From: an uncultured Clostridia bacterium
GTDB taxonomy: Bacteria; Bacillota; Clostridia; UBA1381
NCBI GenBank assembly: GCA_934476675.1
Contig: CAKSOE010000004.1
Span: 1 to 64,000 of the forward strand
Direction: 5' to 3'
Length of the DNA stretch: 64,000 bases
Part shown: positions 9,596 to 19,233 of the stretch, in pieces
How positions within the stretch are numbered: the stretch's first letter is position 1
How the letters are laid out: every line of letters begins with the position of its first letter
Translations under genes and position numbers: made by a program
The notes under the pieces: model-generated
Database searches by the model: none
Told to the model about the DNA's origin: nothing
What the model saw: the letters and a program-made list of their open reading frames with translations, nothing else

Positions 9596-11086
9596 TTATC
9601 GGTATTTTTTTCGGAAGCTTGTAGGCGTGGTTTCGGTATATTTCTTAAAAACCTTGCAGAAGTATTTTACATCATTAAATCCGCATTGACTTGATATTTC
9701 TGCAATGCTGCAATCGGTTTCGGTCAACAGTTTTTCTGCTTTTGAAATGCGCATCTGATTGACATAGTGATTAATTGTATCGCCGATGGTATCTTTAAAG
9801 GTTTTGCATAAATAATTCACATTCACATGACAGAATTTAACTATATCGTCAATGGACAGAGCAGGGTCGACGTAATTTTGCTCTATACACAATATCGCAT
9901 TCTGAACTGTACGGTTTATATCAGAATCGGAGGATATATGCTCGATATTGGATATCAGCGAGCACATATGACGGTGCAGCTCTGAAAGCGATGTTGCCTC
10001 GAATATTGTTGATACATCACTGAAAGTATTGTTATCGGAGTAAATAAAATAATTCCGATAAAAGGATTGTATTGTTTTAAAGAGATTATAATATATCTTT
10101 TTTGCCGAGGCGCTCAGCATATTGCCGCTATGCTGCAATGCGGTATATAACTCTTCTGCGATGGCTTTCGCTGCGTCAAGATTATTCGATGACAGTGCGT
10201 TGTAAATCTTATCGGGTACGTCATCAAAGCTGTAATCAGACGTTGTGGATTCCTTGTAGCAAACAAGCGTATTAAGAGGGCAGAAGAAAGCCTTGTCAAG
10301 CGCGCATACGGCATTTTCGTATGAAATATGTGCTTTCGATGCGCCGTATTCAAAACTGCCTGCGGTGCATTTGAATTTTTCGTCCGGTTCGATTTTTGAA
10401 AAAAACTCATCAAACAGCTCCTGAACGCGCAAACTAAAATCATTTTTCCGACTAATAAAAAGCATTTCTATTACACCTGTATTTTTCTTGCGTATAAGCA
10501 ATTTAAGCGCCAGTCGTGACGCGGCGGCGGAAATTATATCGGTTACAGAGGTGCGGTATTCGCCGCAGGGAGATATAATTGCGGCTGTTAAGCTTGAATG
10601 TGCCAGTTCTTTATATATTTCATTGTCTTTCAATTCGTTTGAGACCGGAAGATTTTTAAAAAGACATTCAAGAAGCGCATCAAAGGCACGGTGGTTTTTC
10701 GTCTGCGCATCATTTTTAAGCATACTTATTGCCTTATCGGCTGCATTCAGCAATTCGTCCAAATCCAGCGGCTTTTCAAGATAGTCAATAACCTGAAGCT
10801 TAATTGCTGTCTTTAAAAATGTTTTATCGGAATATCCGCTTAAAAATATTATTTTACAATTTGGAAAAAGCTCAAGAATTTTATGCGCAAGCTCCGTGCC
10901 GAACATTTTCGGCATTTTTATATCTGTAAGCAGAATATCCGGTTTAAAGCCGGCAGCGGCAGATAATGCGTCGAGACCGTTAGAGGCTTCGTATATGCTT
11001 ACCGTATTGCCGTACTTGTTTTTTATGGCATGAGACACCATTTTTCTTGCAGGAGCTTCGTCCTCAACAATCATTATTGCAGTCAT
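9596..11086 (-). CDS. YesN-type response regulator with AraC DNA-binding domain
   Basis: 496-residue two-component response regulator. The N-terminal receiver (about 1-120) has the acidic pair VEDE, phospho-acceptor Asp55 in LLTDIKMPK, and the conserved Lys in LEKPLDLDE. A long middle region of unknown fold is typical of the YesN group. The C-terminal AraC pair of helix-turn-helix motifs (about 395-496) ends in AEISSQCGFNDVKYFCKVFKKY. Its start overlaps the end of the histidine kinase gene by 23 bases. By analogy with YesMN/LytTR-like sugar sensors of Bacillota, it should activate the divergent transport and hydrolase operon when a breakdown product is sensed; the actual ligand is unknown. 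Confidence 0.9.
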   Translation of the reverse strand: MTAIMIVEDEAPARKMVSHAIKNKYGNTVSIYEASNGLDALSAAAGFKPDILLTDIKMPKMFGTELAHKILELFPNCKIIFLSGYSDKTFLKTAIKLQVIDYLEKPLDLDELLNAADKAISMLKNDAQTKNHRAFDALLECLFKNLPVSNELKDNEIYKELAHSSLTAAIISPCGEYRTSVTDIISAAASRLALKLLIRKKNTGVIEMLFISRKNDFSLRVQELFDEFFSKIEPDEKFKCTAGSFEYGASKAHISYENAVCALDKAFFCPLNTLVCYKESTTSDYSFDDVPDKIYNALSSNNLDAAKAIAEELYTALQHSGNMLSASAKKIYYNLFKTIQSFYRNYFIYSDNNTFSDVSTIFEATSLSELHRHMCSLISNIEHISSDSDINRTVQNAILCIEQNYVDPALSIDDIVKFCHVNVNYLCKTFKDTIGDTINHYVNQMRISKAEKLLTETDCSIAEISSQCGFNDVKYFCKVFKKYTETTPTSFRKKYR

Positions 11087-12827
11087 TATCAGAATCCTCC
11101 GTTCTTTCTTTTATTTTTATGGTTATTTTGGTATATTTTCCTTCTTCGCTTTCAATATCAAGTCCGTACTCCGAACCGAAAAACAGCTTAATCCGCCGGT
11201 CGGTATTCGCATAGCCTATACCGGATCCCAAACCGTTTTTGAGATTGTTAAGCTGTTCAATGTTCATTCCTATACCGTCATCCGCAATAGTTATAAGCAC
11301 ATCTTCTCCGTCTCTGCGACTGCTTATTGAAATAGTTCCCGTACCGCTGTCCTTTTCAAGGATTCCGTGATGAATTGCATTTTCTATAAGCGGCTGTAAA
11401 ATAATTTTGGGCACAAGACATCTGCGCAGCTCATCCGGAACATCAACCTTTACTTTAATGGCATTGTTATATTTATAGTTTTCGATTTCAATATATTTTA
11501 GAATATGATTTATTTCATGCTCCAGATTCACAAAATCGCTTTGTGTATGTAAACTAAGCTTATAAAATTTTGAAAGCGCCGATATAAGTCTCACTGCGTC
11601 ATCGGCATGATTATCCAGATAAAGCGACTGTATAACATTTAATGTATTATACAGAAAATGCGGTTTTATCTGCATTTGTAAAAAATCAAACTCGTATTTT
11701 TTCAGAGTGAGAGCATAACGCTCGTTATATTTTATAAGGTTATCGATTGTTTCAATCATGTGATTGTAAGCCTCGGTAATCTGAACGGTTTCATTTTCTT
11801 TCGATTCATCGGGGAGAGGAAGCGTTTTAAACTCTCCGAGAGAAACGCGCTTCATGGCGCCCACCAGAGAGTCAATCGAATTTATCAGCGAACTGCTTAC
11901 ACGCCGCGAAATAATAAATGCACATACCGAAACGATGCAAAGCAGAATAAGCAGAAAAAGAAATATAATTAAATTTGTTATGTATACGTATTTTGCGGGA
12001 TATAGCATAACTATGCTGTAATTGGAATGGTCTGCTCCGCGTCGAACCGCAAAGAAGCGCCGGTTATCGGAAAGACGGACGCTGTTCATGTTTTTTTCTT
12101 CATCAAGTGCGGACAGCAGGGAGTTGTCGTCTGCTGTAAGATTGACAGCGGAGGACGCAGTTATCAATCCGCCGTGTTTATTATAAAGCAGAGAGGTTGT
12201 TTTATCGGGTGATGCCTGTTCCAGAACCTCTCCGAAAATAGGAATATCAACTGAAATTTTTATGTATCCTACCACGCGGTTATAATCATTTATATCATAT
12301 ATGGTATTGATTATAAAGATGCTGTTGTTTGCAGGGTCTCCGTAATAAAAAAATCGGTTGTCATTTTCGTCAAGTATATGAAAATAACTTGTGTTCTTTA
12401 AATCATCCGCATTGAAAGTATTGTAATAATCATAGTAGACAGGATTTATTTCGGGCGGAATATAAACCGAAAGCTTTACAGGAAAATCGCAGCTGTTCTG
12501 AAATATTGGCAGAGAATTGATTATATAAAGATAATCCGAGTATTTTTCATTAACCGTGCCATGAATGTTTTTTGAAGAAAGAATCTGAGGAATACGGCTG
12601 TCCTGTGAAACATAGTAAAGCGTATTTTCCATTTGATTTAAAAGCTTGGTGGTTTGCAGTGAGGCAGTGTCGGAGGAATGGTTAATACTTTGCGAAACAT
12701 CTTTCCTGGATTTTACGGCAACATAAGCGTATGACAATACAAAAAATGACATCATGCTGAGTGAAAGCAGCAAAATCTGCGAAATAAAAAGTCTCGTTTT
12801 TATACTGCTTTTTTTATAAAAATTCAT
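11064..12827 (-). CDS. YesM-type sensor histidine kinase
   Basis: 587-residue membrane sensor kinase. A first membrane helix lies at about residues 13-36, followed by an extracellular Cache-like sensing domain. A second helix lies at 282-306, then a HAMP region, then the His_kinase family domain with phospho-acceptor His390 in IKPHFLYNTLN. HATPase motifs (LIENAIHHGI, IADDGIGMN, GSGIGYANTDRR) end the protein. This layout is diagnostic for YesM/LytS-like kinases that pair with YesN regulators and control carbohydrate uptake. It is transcribed away from the solute-binding protein gene with 177 bp between starts. The signal could be a free oligosaccharide or the binding protein itself. Confidence 0.92.
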   Translation of the reverse strand: MNFYKKSSIKTRLFISQILLLSLSMMSFFVLSYAYVAVKSRKDVSQSINHSSDTASLQTTKLLNQMENTLYYVSQDSRIPQILSSKNIHGTVNEKYSDYLYIINSLPIFQNSCDFPVKLSVYIPPEINPVYYDYYNTFNADDLKNTSYFHILDENDNRFFYYGDPANNSIFIINTIYDINDYNRVVGYIKISVDIPIFGEVLEQASPDKTTSLLYNKHGGLITASSAVNLTADDNSLLSALDEEKNMNSVRLSDNRRFFAVRRGADHSNYSIVMLYPAKYVYITNLIIFLFLLILLCIVSVCAFIISRRVSSSLINSIDSLVGAMKRVSLGEFKTLPLPDESKENETVQITEAYNHMIETIDNLIKYNERYALTLKKYEFDFLQMQIKPHFLYNTLNVIQSLYLDNHADDAVRLISALSKFYKLSLHTQSDFVNLEHEINHILKYIEIENYKYNNAIKVKVDVPDELRRCLVPKIILQPLIENAIHHGILEKDSGTGTISISSRRDGEDVLITIADDGIGMNIEQLNNLKNGLGSGIGYANTDRRIKLFFGSEYGLDIESEEGKYTKITIKIKERTEDSDNDCNNDC

Positions 12828-12930
12828 ATCAACGCACCCCCGTTTACAACCATTATATTATATTTAAAACTTGCTGTCAAGGCATTTGGGATTTAAACAT
12901 GATATTACACCGACAGGGAAAAAAAAACAC

Positions 12931-12960
12931 TTTACACCGCTGCGTGTACAGTGGTAGAAT
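12931..12960 (+). promoter_or_regulatory. Promoter with overlapping dyad upstream of the glycan transport operon
   Basis: TTTACA and TAGAAT are separated by 18 bp. An imperfect dyad (ACCGCTG ... CAGTGGT) sits in the spacer, a possible site for the YesN-type regulator; this last point is inference. Confidence 0.5.
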
Positions 12961-13004
12961 TATGATATAAGATATACGAAAATGTATAAAAGGAGTTGGT
13001 CATT

Positions 13005-14477
13005 ATGAAAAAACATAAAATATTGGCAGCGGCGCTGGCGGGAGTATCGGCTTTGAGCATTTTGTGCGGCTGCGGCGGAAAGGAAAATGCGCAGAAGACG
13101 GTTACGCCGTTAAAAATGATACTTGTCGGAGAAAAGCCTGTTATTTATGACGAGATATACGGAAAATTAAACGAAATGCTTCGTCAGGATATCGGCGCAG
13201 AGGTTAATATCGAATATTATAATTACAGTGATTTGAAACAGAAGTATTCATTGCTGTTTTCTTCGGGCGAGGATTTCGACATAGTTTTTTCGGCGGACTG
13301 GATTCAGTATAACCAGCAGGCGGCGAAAAACAGCTTTATGGAAATTACGGATGATATGCTAAAAAAGAATGCGCCTAAGACTTACGAGCAGATAAACGAC
13401 AGAATAAAAAAAGAGGTAAGTGTAAACGGGAAAATGTATATGGTTCCCAATACGGCACAGGAATACAGCGACAGAGTAGCTATTATCCGCGGTGATTTGC
13501 GTGAAAAGTACGGTATGAAGCCGTTGGAAACGGTTGACGATTTTGAAAAATACCTTGAAGCTGTGGCAAAGAACGAAAGTGACATTATTCCTCTTGTAAA
13601 TCTGGAAGCAATTGCATTCTGGATGAAACCGTATCTGTCGATTCCGAAATCAACGGAGATTGCGTATGAAATAGAGAGCGGAAACTTTGTTAAAAAGGAT
13701 TTTCAGGATTGGTATGTTGACAGCATAAAGAAAACACGCTCGCTTGTAGACAAGGGAATTATACCGCAGGACATTTCGGTGAATAAGACTATTTCCAGTA
13801 TGTTTGAAAACGGAAAAAGCGCAACCTCGATAAAAAATCTGGAAACCACCGCAAACTTTGTAAAGCAGCAAAGACTGCTTCATCCGGAGTGGAAGATTGA
13901 GGTTTATGATTTTTCACAGGGAAAACCGAAAATTGTAAATTCGGCAATTTCAAACGGACTTTCTTTATCGAGAACCACAAAAAATGCGGATAAGTCATTG
14001 CAGTTTATTGAGCTTTTAAGAAATGATAAAAGATATTTTGATCTCACATGGTATGGAATTGAAGGAAAACATTGGGAGGCTGACGGTGACAACGGGTACA
14101 TATCGCTTGAGGAAAAGCTGCCGAGCGAGGAAAGATACGAACCGGGCTGTGTATGGGGCTGGAAGAACGAGAGTATGCTTCGCCGCAGTGATGATGAGAT
14201 TCCCGAAAAACAGGAAATTTTAAACCGCTGGATTTCGGAGGATACGGTGGAATCGGATGTTTACGGCTTTGTATTTGACGATACAAACGTTAAAACGGAA
14301 ATAGCTACTGTTTCAAGCGTAGCGTCGCAGTATGGCGGACCGCTGTATAACGGTATGATAGAAAGCTCGAAGATAGACGCGTCAATAGCAGAATACCGCG
14401 AAAAACTGGAACAGGCAGGTATAGATAAGATTTACAGTGAGGTGCAGCGTCAGTACGAGGAATACAAGAAGAACTGA
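13005..14477 (+). CDS. ABC transporter extracellular solute-binding lipoprotein (LplA/YtcQ-like)
   Basis: 490-residue lipoprotein expected to capture a sugar or oligosaccharide outside the membrane for the two permeases that follow. A signal peptide ends in ALSILCGCGG, with Cys23 the likeliest lipidated residue (Leu at -3, Gly at -1). The rest resembles family 1 binding proteins of the YtcQ/LplA group, including SSGEDFDIVFSADW early and WGIEG-like text near 350. I chose ATG 13005 because AAAGGAG precedes it at a good distance; a TTG nine bases upstream is in frame but overlaps the RBS. A stable hairpin follows, which would allow more binding protein than permease. Confidence 0.9.
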   Translation: MKKHKILAAALAGVSALSILCGCGGKENAQKTVTPLKMILVGEKPVIYDEIYGKLNEMLRQDIGAEVNIEYYNYSDLKQKYSLLFSSGEDFDIVFSADWIQYNQQAAKNSFMEITDDMLKKNAPKTYEQINDRIKKEVSVNGKMYMVPNTAQEYSDRVAIIRGDLREKYGMKPLETVDDFEKYLEAVAKNESDIIPLVNLEAIAFWMKPYLSIPKSTEIAYEIESGNFVKKDFQDWYVDSIKKTRSLVDKGIIPQDISVNKTISSMFENGKSATSIKNLETTANFVKQQRLLHPEWKIEVYDFSQGKPKIVNSAISNGLSLSRTTKNADKSLQFIELLRNDKRYFDLTWYGIEGKHWEADGDNGYISLEEKLPSEERYEPGCVWGWKNESMLRRSDDEIPEKQEILNRWISEDTVESDVYGFVFDDTNVKTEIATVSSVASQYGGPLYNGMIESSKIDASIAEYREKLEQAGIDKIYSEVQRQYEEYKKN

Positions 14478-14489
14478 CACCAAAATATA

Positions 14490-14523
14490 CAGCCGCATTA
14501 AGAGAAGGCTTTTAATGCGGCTG
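14490..14523 (+). promoter_or_regulatory. Intra-operon hairpin after the binding-protein gene
   Basis: A 12-bp perfect inverted repeat (CAGCCGCATTAA and complement) with a 10-base loop and no T-run. Such hairpins between a binding-protein gene and permease genes usually protect the upstream mRNA and lower downstream expression. Confidence 0.6.
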
Positions 14524-14553
14524 CCAATTGATTTTAATAGGGAGAACAATTTT

Positions 14554-15510
14554 ATGAGCACAACAAAAACTGCCGAAAACGCTCTTAAAGGGAAAAAAAG
14601 TAATTTTATTCGGGAAATTATGAAATACAAAATATTGTGGATTATGGCGCTGCCGTCCATTATATACTTTTTGCTTTTTTCTTACGTTCCTATGTTCGGA
14701 GCGGTTCTGGCATTCAAAAAATATGATTATGCACTCGGCATTTTGAAAAGTCCGTGGTGCGGAATGGAAAATTTTAAATTTTTCTTTAACAGCGGTCAGG
14801 CGCTGCTTGTTACAAGAAACACATTTCTCTACAATTTGGTATTTATATTTCTGGGAAATATAATGCAGATGATTACGGCAATTTTTCTGTCGGAAATAAA
14901 AAATAAAAAAATTAAAAAAACAGCGCAGACTTTTGTGTTTTTTCCGTATTTTATATCATGGGTTATTGTCGGAGCGTTTGTATATAACATTTTCAGCGTT
15001 GATTACGGCGTAATGAACAGCATACTTAAGGGTTTGGGAATGCAGCCGGTTAACGTATACAATACTCCGAAATACTGGCCGTTTATAATTAGCATAATAG
15101 AGATATGGAAAGGTCTCGGCTATGGCTCGGTGGTTTACCTTGCCGCCGTAACGGGAATAGACACCTCGGTTTATGAGGCTGCCGAAATTGACGGAGCAAG
15201 TCTTATTCAGCGTGTAATGTATATTACGGTACCGTCGCTGCGCTCTACCATGATTATGCTTATTCTGCTTGGTTTGGGCAGGGTATTCCGCGGTAATTTT
15301 GATATGTTCTATCAGCTGGTGGGAAACAACGGACTTTTGTATAACTATACCGATGTTATAGATACATTTACTTTCAGAACACTTCTGTTCTCGAACGATA
15401 TAGGAATGTCATCTGCTGTGGGACTGTATCAGTCGGTGCTGTGCTTTGTGTTTATTATGCTTGCCAACGCCGTTATAAAGAAGATCGACAGTGACAGTGC
15501 GTTGTTCTGA
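14554..15510 (+). CDS. ABC sugar transporter permease, LplB/YtcP family (first)
   Basis: 318-residue inner permease subunit of a CUT1-type carbohydrate importer. About six membrane segments are seen, starting with ILWIMALPSIIYFLLFSYVPM near residue 30, a sequence typical of LplB. The ATPase-contacting EAA-type loop reads YEAAEIDGASLIQRVMYITVP near 208. I chose ATG 14554, which has GGGAGAA upstream; in-frame ATG codons further 5' would fold into the hairpin and lack an RBS. It is followed 18 bp later by the second permease. No ATPase gene is present in the cluster, so a shared MsmX-like ATPase must be encoded elsewhere. Confidence 0.93.
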   Translation: MSTTKTAENALKGKKSNFIREIMKYKILWIMALPSIIYFLLFSYVPMFGAVLAFKKYDYALGILKSPWCGMENFKFFFNSGQALLVTRNTFLYNLVFIFLGNIMQMITAIFLSEIKNKKIKKTAQTFVFFPYFISWVIVGAFVYNIFSVDYGVMNSILKGLGMQPVNVYNTPKYWPFIISIIEIWKGLGYGSVVYLAAVTGIDTSVYEAAEIDGASLIQRVMYITVPSLRSTMIMLILLGLGRVFRGNFDMFYQLVGNNGLLYNYTDVIDTFTFRTLLFSNDIGMSSAVGLYQSVLCFVFIMLANAVIKKIDSDSALF

Positions 15511-15528
15511 CAATAAAGGAGAAATACA

Positions 15529-16431
15529 ATGAAAAGTAATATAAGAAAGCGCCGCTCCTTTGGAGACAGACTCTTTATAACAGTGGCGTATTTGTTCGTT
15601 ATGATTGTAGCTGTGCTGGGAGTTTTGCCGTTTATTATGCTTCTGTCAGGCTCATTCACATCGGAATCATACATAATAAATCACGGCTATTCGCTTATAC
15701 CGGGTGAATTTTCACTTGCAGCCTACAAGAGCATTTTTAAAAATGCCCAAAGTGTTGTGAATGCTTACGGCGTAACGGTTATGACTACCGCCGCAGGAAC
15801 GGTTATGGCTCTGTTTATGACCTCTATGACGGCATATGTTCTGCACAGGCGTGATTTCCCGTACAGAAGTAAGATATCGTTTTTTATGTATTTTACAACT
15901 TTGTTCAGCGGGGGACTGACGCCGTATTATATGCTTATGATGTGGATGGGAATGAAAAACAATATATTGTCGCTTATTCTGCCGCATCTGCTGTCGGTTT
16001 TTAATATAATTATAGTCAGAACCTTTATGCAAAGCCTGCCGCACGAATTTGTGGAGGCTGCAAAGGTTGACGGCGCGGGCGATTTTAAGATTTATACGGC
16101 AATTATTTTGCCCATGGTTAAACCGGTAATTGCAACGATTGCGCTTTTTGTCGGACTGACCATGTGGAATCAGTGGTATAATTGTATGCTGTTTATAAGT
16201 GATAAGAATTTATATACGCTGCAATATTATCTTTATACAATGCTTAATAATGCAACGGCAATGAAGGAGCTTATGTCGGGAACAACAATTGATACCAATT
16301 CAATTGCAATCCCGACAGAGAGCATTAAACTTGCGATGACGATAATTGCAGCAGGACCGATTTTGCTGCTGTACCCGTTTGTGCAGAAGTATTTTGTAAA
16401 AGGAATTACAATAGGCGGTGTAAAAGGATAA
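15529..16431 (+). CDS. ABC sugar transporter permease, YtcP family (second)
   Basis: 300-residue second permease of the same CUT1-type importer. An N-terminal membrane helix (about 13-35) and five further helices are visible. The EAA loop reads FVEAAKVDGAGDFKIYTAIILPMVKP near 180. The C-terminus ends in the family signature FVKGITIGGVKG. AAAGGAG lies before the start. The partner permease just upstream and the lipoprotein complete the importer apart from its ATPase. Only nine bases separate it from the next gene, placing the large secreted protein in the same operon. Confidence 0.94.
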   Translation: MKSNIRKRRSFGDRLFITVAYLFVMIVAVLGVLPFIMLLSGSFTSESYIINHGYSLIPGEFSLAAYKSIFKNAQSVVNAYGVTVMTTAAGTVMALFMTSMTAYVLHRRDFPYRSKISFFMYFTTLFSGGLTPYYMLMMWMGMKNNILSLILPHLLSVFNIIIVRTFMQSLPHEFVEAAKVDGAGDFKIYTAIILPMVKPVIATIALFVGLTMWNQWYNCMLFISDKNLYTLQYYLYTMLNNATAMKELMSGTTIDTNSIAIPTESIKLAMTIIAAGPILLLYPFVQKYFVKGITIGGVKG

Positions 16432-16440
16432 GGTGATTTT

Positions 16441-19194
16441 ATGCGTATTTTCAGATTAATTATTACCATATTGACAACTGTTTGTATGTGCTTTCCTCCC
16501 GTTTATGCCGCTGATGAAAAAAGCGGCGCGGCGGTTATTGATGTAACCGCCGATGAAAATCCTCTTACGGCGGCTTCGGGATTGGGTAAGCTTAATATAG
16601 AAGTAACAGGATTAAACGGCGGAAAACGGATTATGCTCACGAGCGGAGGTACGCTTGTGATTGCCGAAGAAAATAATCAGAGCTTGTTTGTAAACGGTGA
16701 GGAAAAAGAATGTTCCGCCGCACCCCAAATGCGCAGCGGGGAATTATATGTTCCGGTAGATATACTTGAATTTTTCGGCTGCAAAGCAGAATGTAAGGGT
16801 AAAAAAGCAACAGTAAATCTGCTGTCAGATGCTGAGAAAATGCTTTTAGACATGGAAATGATTGACGGAATGTATCTGAGTGACGAGCTTTTGCAAAATC
16901 CATCGTTTGAGCAGGATTTTATGCTTTACGGCGGCTGGTCAAACCGTTCGGGCAGCAGTGTGCGCCAGACAAAGGCGCAGGTGGAAGACGGAGAATTCTC
17001 AGGATTTGTCACCGACAGAACAATGGGCTGGTCATCAATATCTCAGGATGTTACCGCAGAAATTTCCTCATACGGACGAGGTAAATACCGATTGTCGGGA
17101 TATGTGCGCACAAAAGATGAGCCATGTGAAATGTCAGTGAAAATTTTGCTGCAAAATTCGGAAAATGAAAAATATAGCTTTCCGATTGTTAAAGATGTAG
17201 ATAATGAGAAATGGACGCATTTTGAGGGTGTGCAGGACGTGCAGTGGGATTACGATGTTTCATCAGCTCTGTTTTATGCCGAGGCGACCTCAAATACGGG
17301 CAAAACAAGCGAGGTGCAGGATTATTACGTTGATAATTGCAGTCTGCGAAAGCTTATGACCCGAGAGGAATGTATTGAGTATCTGTCAAAAAAGCTTGAA
17401 GAAGAAAACGCAGATAATGAACAGAAAAAGCAAAACGAGGAACAGTATCGCACACTTTCGGCTAAATACAGCGATGAAAAGCTTGTTACGGTATATCCCG
17501 AGGAGGACAGGCAGATTTTAAAAAATCCGTACAAGGGACTTATGATATATCCGTATTATACGAAGGAATTTACAGGTGACAGAAGTGTGGGCGCCGGCCC
17601 GGTTTCGGGCATTATGTATATGCGTTACTCGTGGGACAGCATAGAGCCGGAGGAGAATGTATTTAACTGGGATGTTATAGATAAAAACATAGAGTATTGC
17701 AGAAAATACGGTATGCAGATGGGTATAGGTATAGGGTCGACGATGAACTACAACTCTACCGATAATTATCATCAGGACACGCCGGAATGGGTGTTTGAAG
17801 CCGGAACGGAGTATACTGTTGAGGATATGGGTGACGGCTGTATACTAAAATTGCCCGTGTACGAAGATCCTGTATTCAGAGAAAAAATGCAGAATATGAT
17901 AGACGCATTTGCCGAAAGGTACAACGGAAATGAAATGATTGCCTATGTGGATATGCGCAATTACGGAAACTGGGGTGAATGGCATTTTTACCGCTTGCCG
18001 GTAAACCGTAAGCTGGACGCGCAAAGAACGCAAAGACAGCTGTTTGACCTTATAGATATGTGGAAAAATGTAGATTTACCGCTTTTGTCATTTGTGGCAA
18101 GAAGCGATGTATCGGAATACGCCCTTAAAACTCTCGGAGCAGGTATACGAGGCGACGGAATAATGAATCCGAATCTGCTCAATGAACATCGGCGGTTTTC
18201 GATTGTTAAAAACAAGGCAATGGCTGTCGGAGAATGGTTTGCAAACGATGCGTCTGTATATCTTCCGGGCGGCTCATACGCAAAGTATTTCGGTTATATG
18301 CCGATATTCTATGAACGGATTATAACAGAGGGGCAGGCAAGTGTTATAGCGGTTGCAAACTGGCAAGCCGACGAAGCGTACGCCATTTGGAGCGATTTGT
18401 ATAACCGTATGGCGAATCTTGTGGGATACTGGTACAAACCTGTAAAGATAGAACATTCCGAAAATCTTAATCATGGGATTTTCAGAATGAAAATAAAAAA
18501 TGACGGAGTGGCACCGCTGTTTGCCGGACGTGAAAAAAAAGCGTGCGTAAAGCTTGCTCTTGCAGACGATCAAAATAACATTCTGGATACGGTAACGCTT
18601 GACGGGTTTGACCCTATAACCTGGCGCGGAGGAGAATACAGCGATTGTGCCGCAGAATACAACTTTGACGACAGCAAAAACGGAACAAAATTACTTTTGG
18701 GCGTATTCACGCGTGAAAGCAACGAAAATCCGAACGTAAAACTTGGAATAAAAGCAGACTGTATAAACGGCTGGTATGACATAAGCACCATGCGTATTTC
18801 GGATTCGGAAAACATAGCCAATAATAAATTATATAAAGCGTCGCAGCTTTATGCAGATGACGGCTACGGTTTCAGACGTCCCGAATATGCGTTTGACCGC
18901 AATGCCGACACATATTGGGCAAATAACTGCATAAACGGAAATTATCTTGAAATAGATTTCGGTGAAGAAAAGAATGTTACGGGAATGACGGTTACGAGCG
19001 TTGACGATATTAAGGAAACAATTTCCGTACAAATTTTTTCCGGTGGTCGCTGGAAGGATATTGCCGAAGCGTATAAAATTTCAAAATCGGGAACTGAAAT
19101 ACGTTTTCGCAAAGTAAATACCGAAAAGCTCAGAATAGTTTTGAAAGAAACAAAAGATGCGGTAATTAAAATAAGCGATGTAACGGTGTTTTAA
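16441..19194 (+). CDS. Secreted multidomain protein with DUF4832-type TIM-barrel core (paralogue 1)
   Basis: 917-residue secreted protein, probably an uncharacterised glycoside hydrolase. A signal peptide (about 1-23) leads into a copper-amine-oxidase N-terminal-like stalk region (about 50-125) and a carbohydrate-binding beta-sandwich of CBM4/9 style (about 148-305, LLQNPSFEQDF to YYVDNCSLRKL). A charged helical linker follows. The barrel core (about 348-670) starts at NPYKGLMIYPYY and shows RYSWDSIEPEENVFNW, typical of clan A glycosidases. Glu513 in GNWGEW and Glu598 in VGEWF are candidate catalytic residues. A DUF4832-type beta domain (about 670-785) and an F5/8 type C-like discoidin module (about 795-917) end it. 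No SLH or sortase motif is present. The paralogue at 24816-27575 shares the barrel and the C-terminal modules. Hydrolase activity is inference. Confidence 0.75.
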   Translation: MRIFRLIITILTTVCMCFPPVYAADEKSGAAVIDVTADENPLTAASGLGKLNIEVTGLNGGKRIMLTSGGTLVIAEENNQSLFVNGEEKECSAAPQMRSGELYVPVDILEFFGCKAECKGKKATVNLLSDAEKMLLDMEMIDGMYLSDELLQNPSFEQDFMLYGGWSNRSGSSVRQTKAQVEDGEFSGFVTDRTMGWSSISQDVTAEISSYGRGKYRLSGYVRTKDEPCEMSVKILLQNSENEKYSFPIVKDVDNEKWTHFEGVQDVQWDYDVSSALFYAEATSNTGKTSEVQDYYVDNCSLRKLMTREECIEYLSKKLEEENADNEQKKQNEEQYRTLSAKYSDEKLVTVYPEEDRQILKNPYKGLMIYPYYTKEFTGDRSVGAGPVSGIMYMRYSWDSIEPEENVFNWDVIDKNIEYCRKYGMQMGIGIGSTMNYNSTDNYHQDTPEWVFEAGTEYTVEDMGDGCILKLPVYEDPVFREKMQNMIDAFAERYNGNEMIAYVDMRNYGNWGEWHFYRLPVNRKLDAQRTQRQLFDLIDMWKNVDLPLLSFVARSDVSEYALKTLGAGIRGDGIMNPNLLNEHRRFSIVKNKAMAVGEWFANDASVYLPGGSYAKYFGYMPIFYERIITEGQASVIAVANWQADEAYAIWSDLYNRMANLVGYWYKPVKIEHSENLNHGIFRMKIKNDGVAPLFAGREKKACVKLALADDQNNILDTVTLDGFDPITWRGGEYSDCAAEYNFDDSKNGTKLLLGVFTRESNENPNVKLGIKADCINGWYDISTMRISDSENIANNKLYKASQLYADDGYGFRRPEYAFDRNADTYWANNCINGNYLEIDFGEEKNVTGMTVTSVDDIKETISVQIFSGGRWKDIAEAYKISKSGTEIRFRKVNTEKLRIVLKETKDAVIKISDVTVF

Positions 19195-19202
19195 AAAAGG
19201 TG

Positions 19203-19220
19203 TGCCGCCATCGGCGGCGG
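19203..19220 (+). promoter_or_regulatory. Short GC-rich hairpin before the SLH protein gene
   Basis: GCCGCC and GGCGGC flank a 3-base loop just upstream of the GGAG ribosome binding site. It may tune translation of the SLH protein or slow mRNA decay. Confidence 0.4.
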
Positions 19221-19233
19221 AACGGAGACTGAT

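Noticed and set aside
14437..14553. Longer N-terminus for the first permease starting at 14437
   Set aside because: It would overlap the binding-protein gene and read through the hairpin with no ribosome binding site; ATG 14554 fits the family start.
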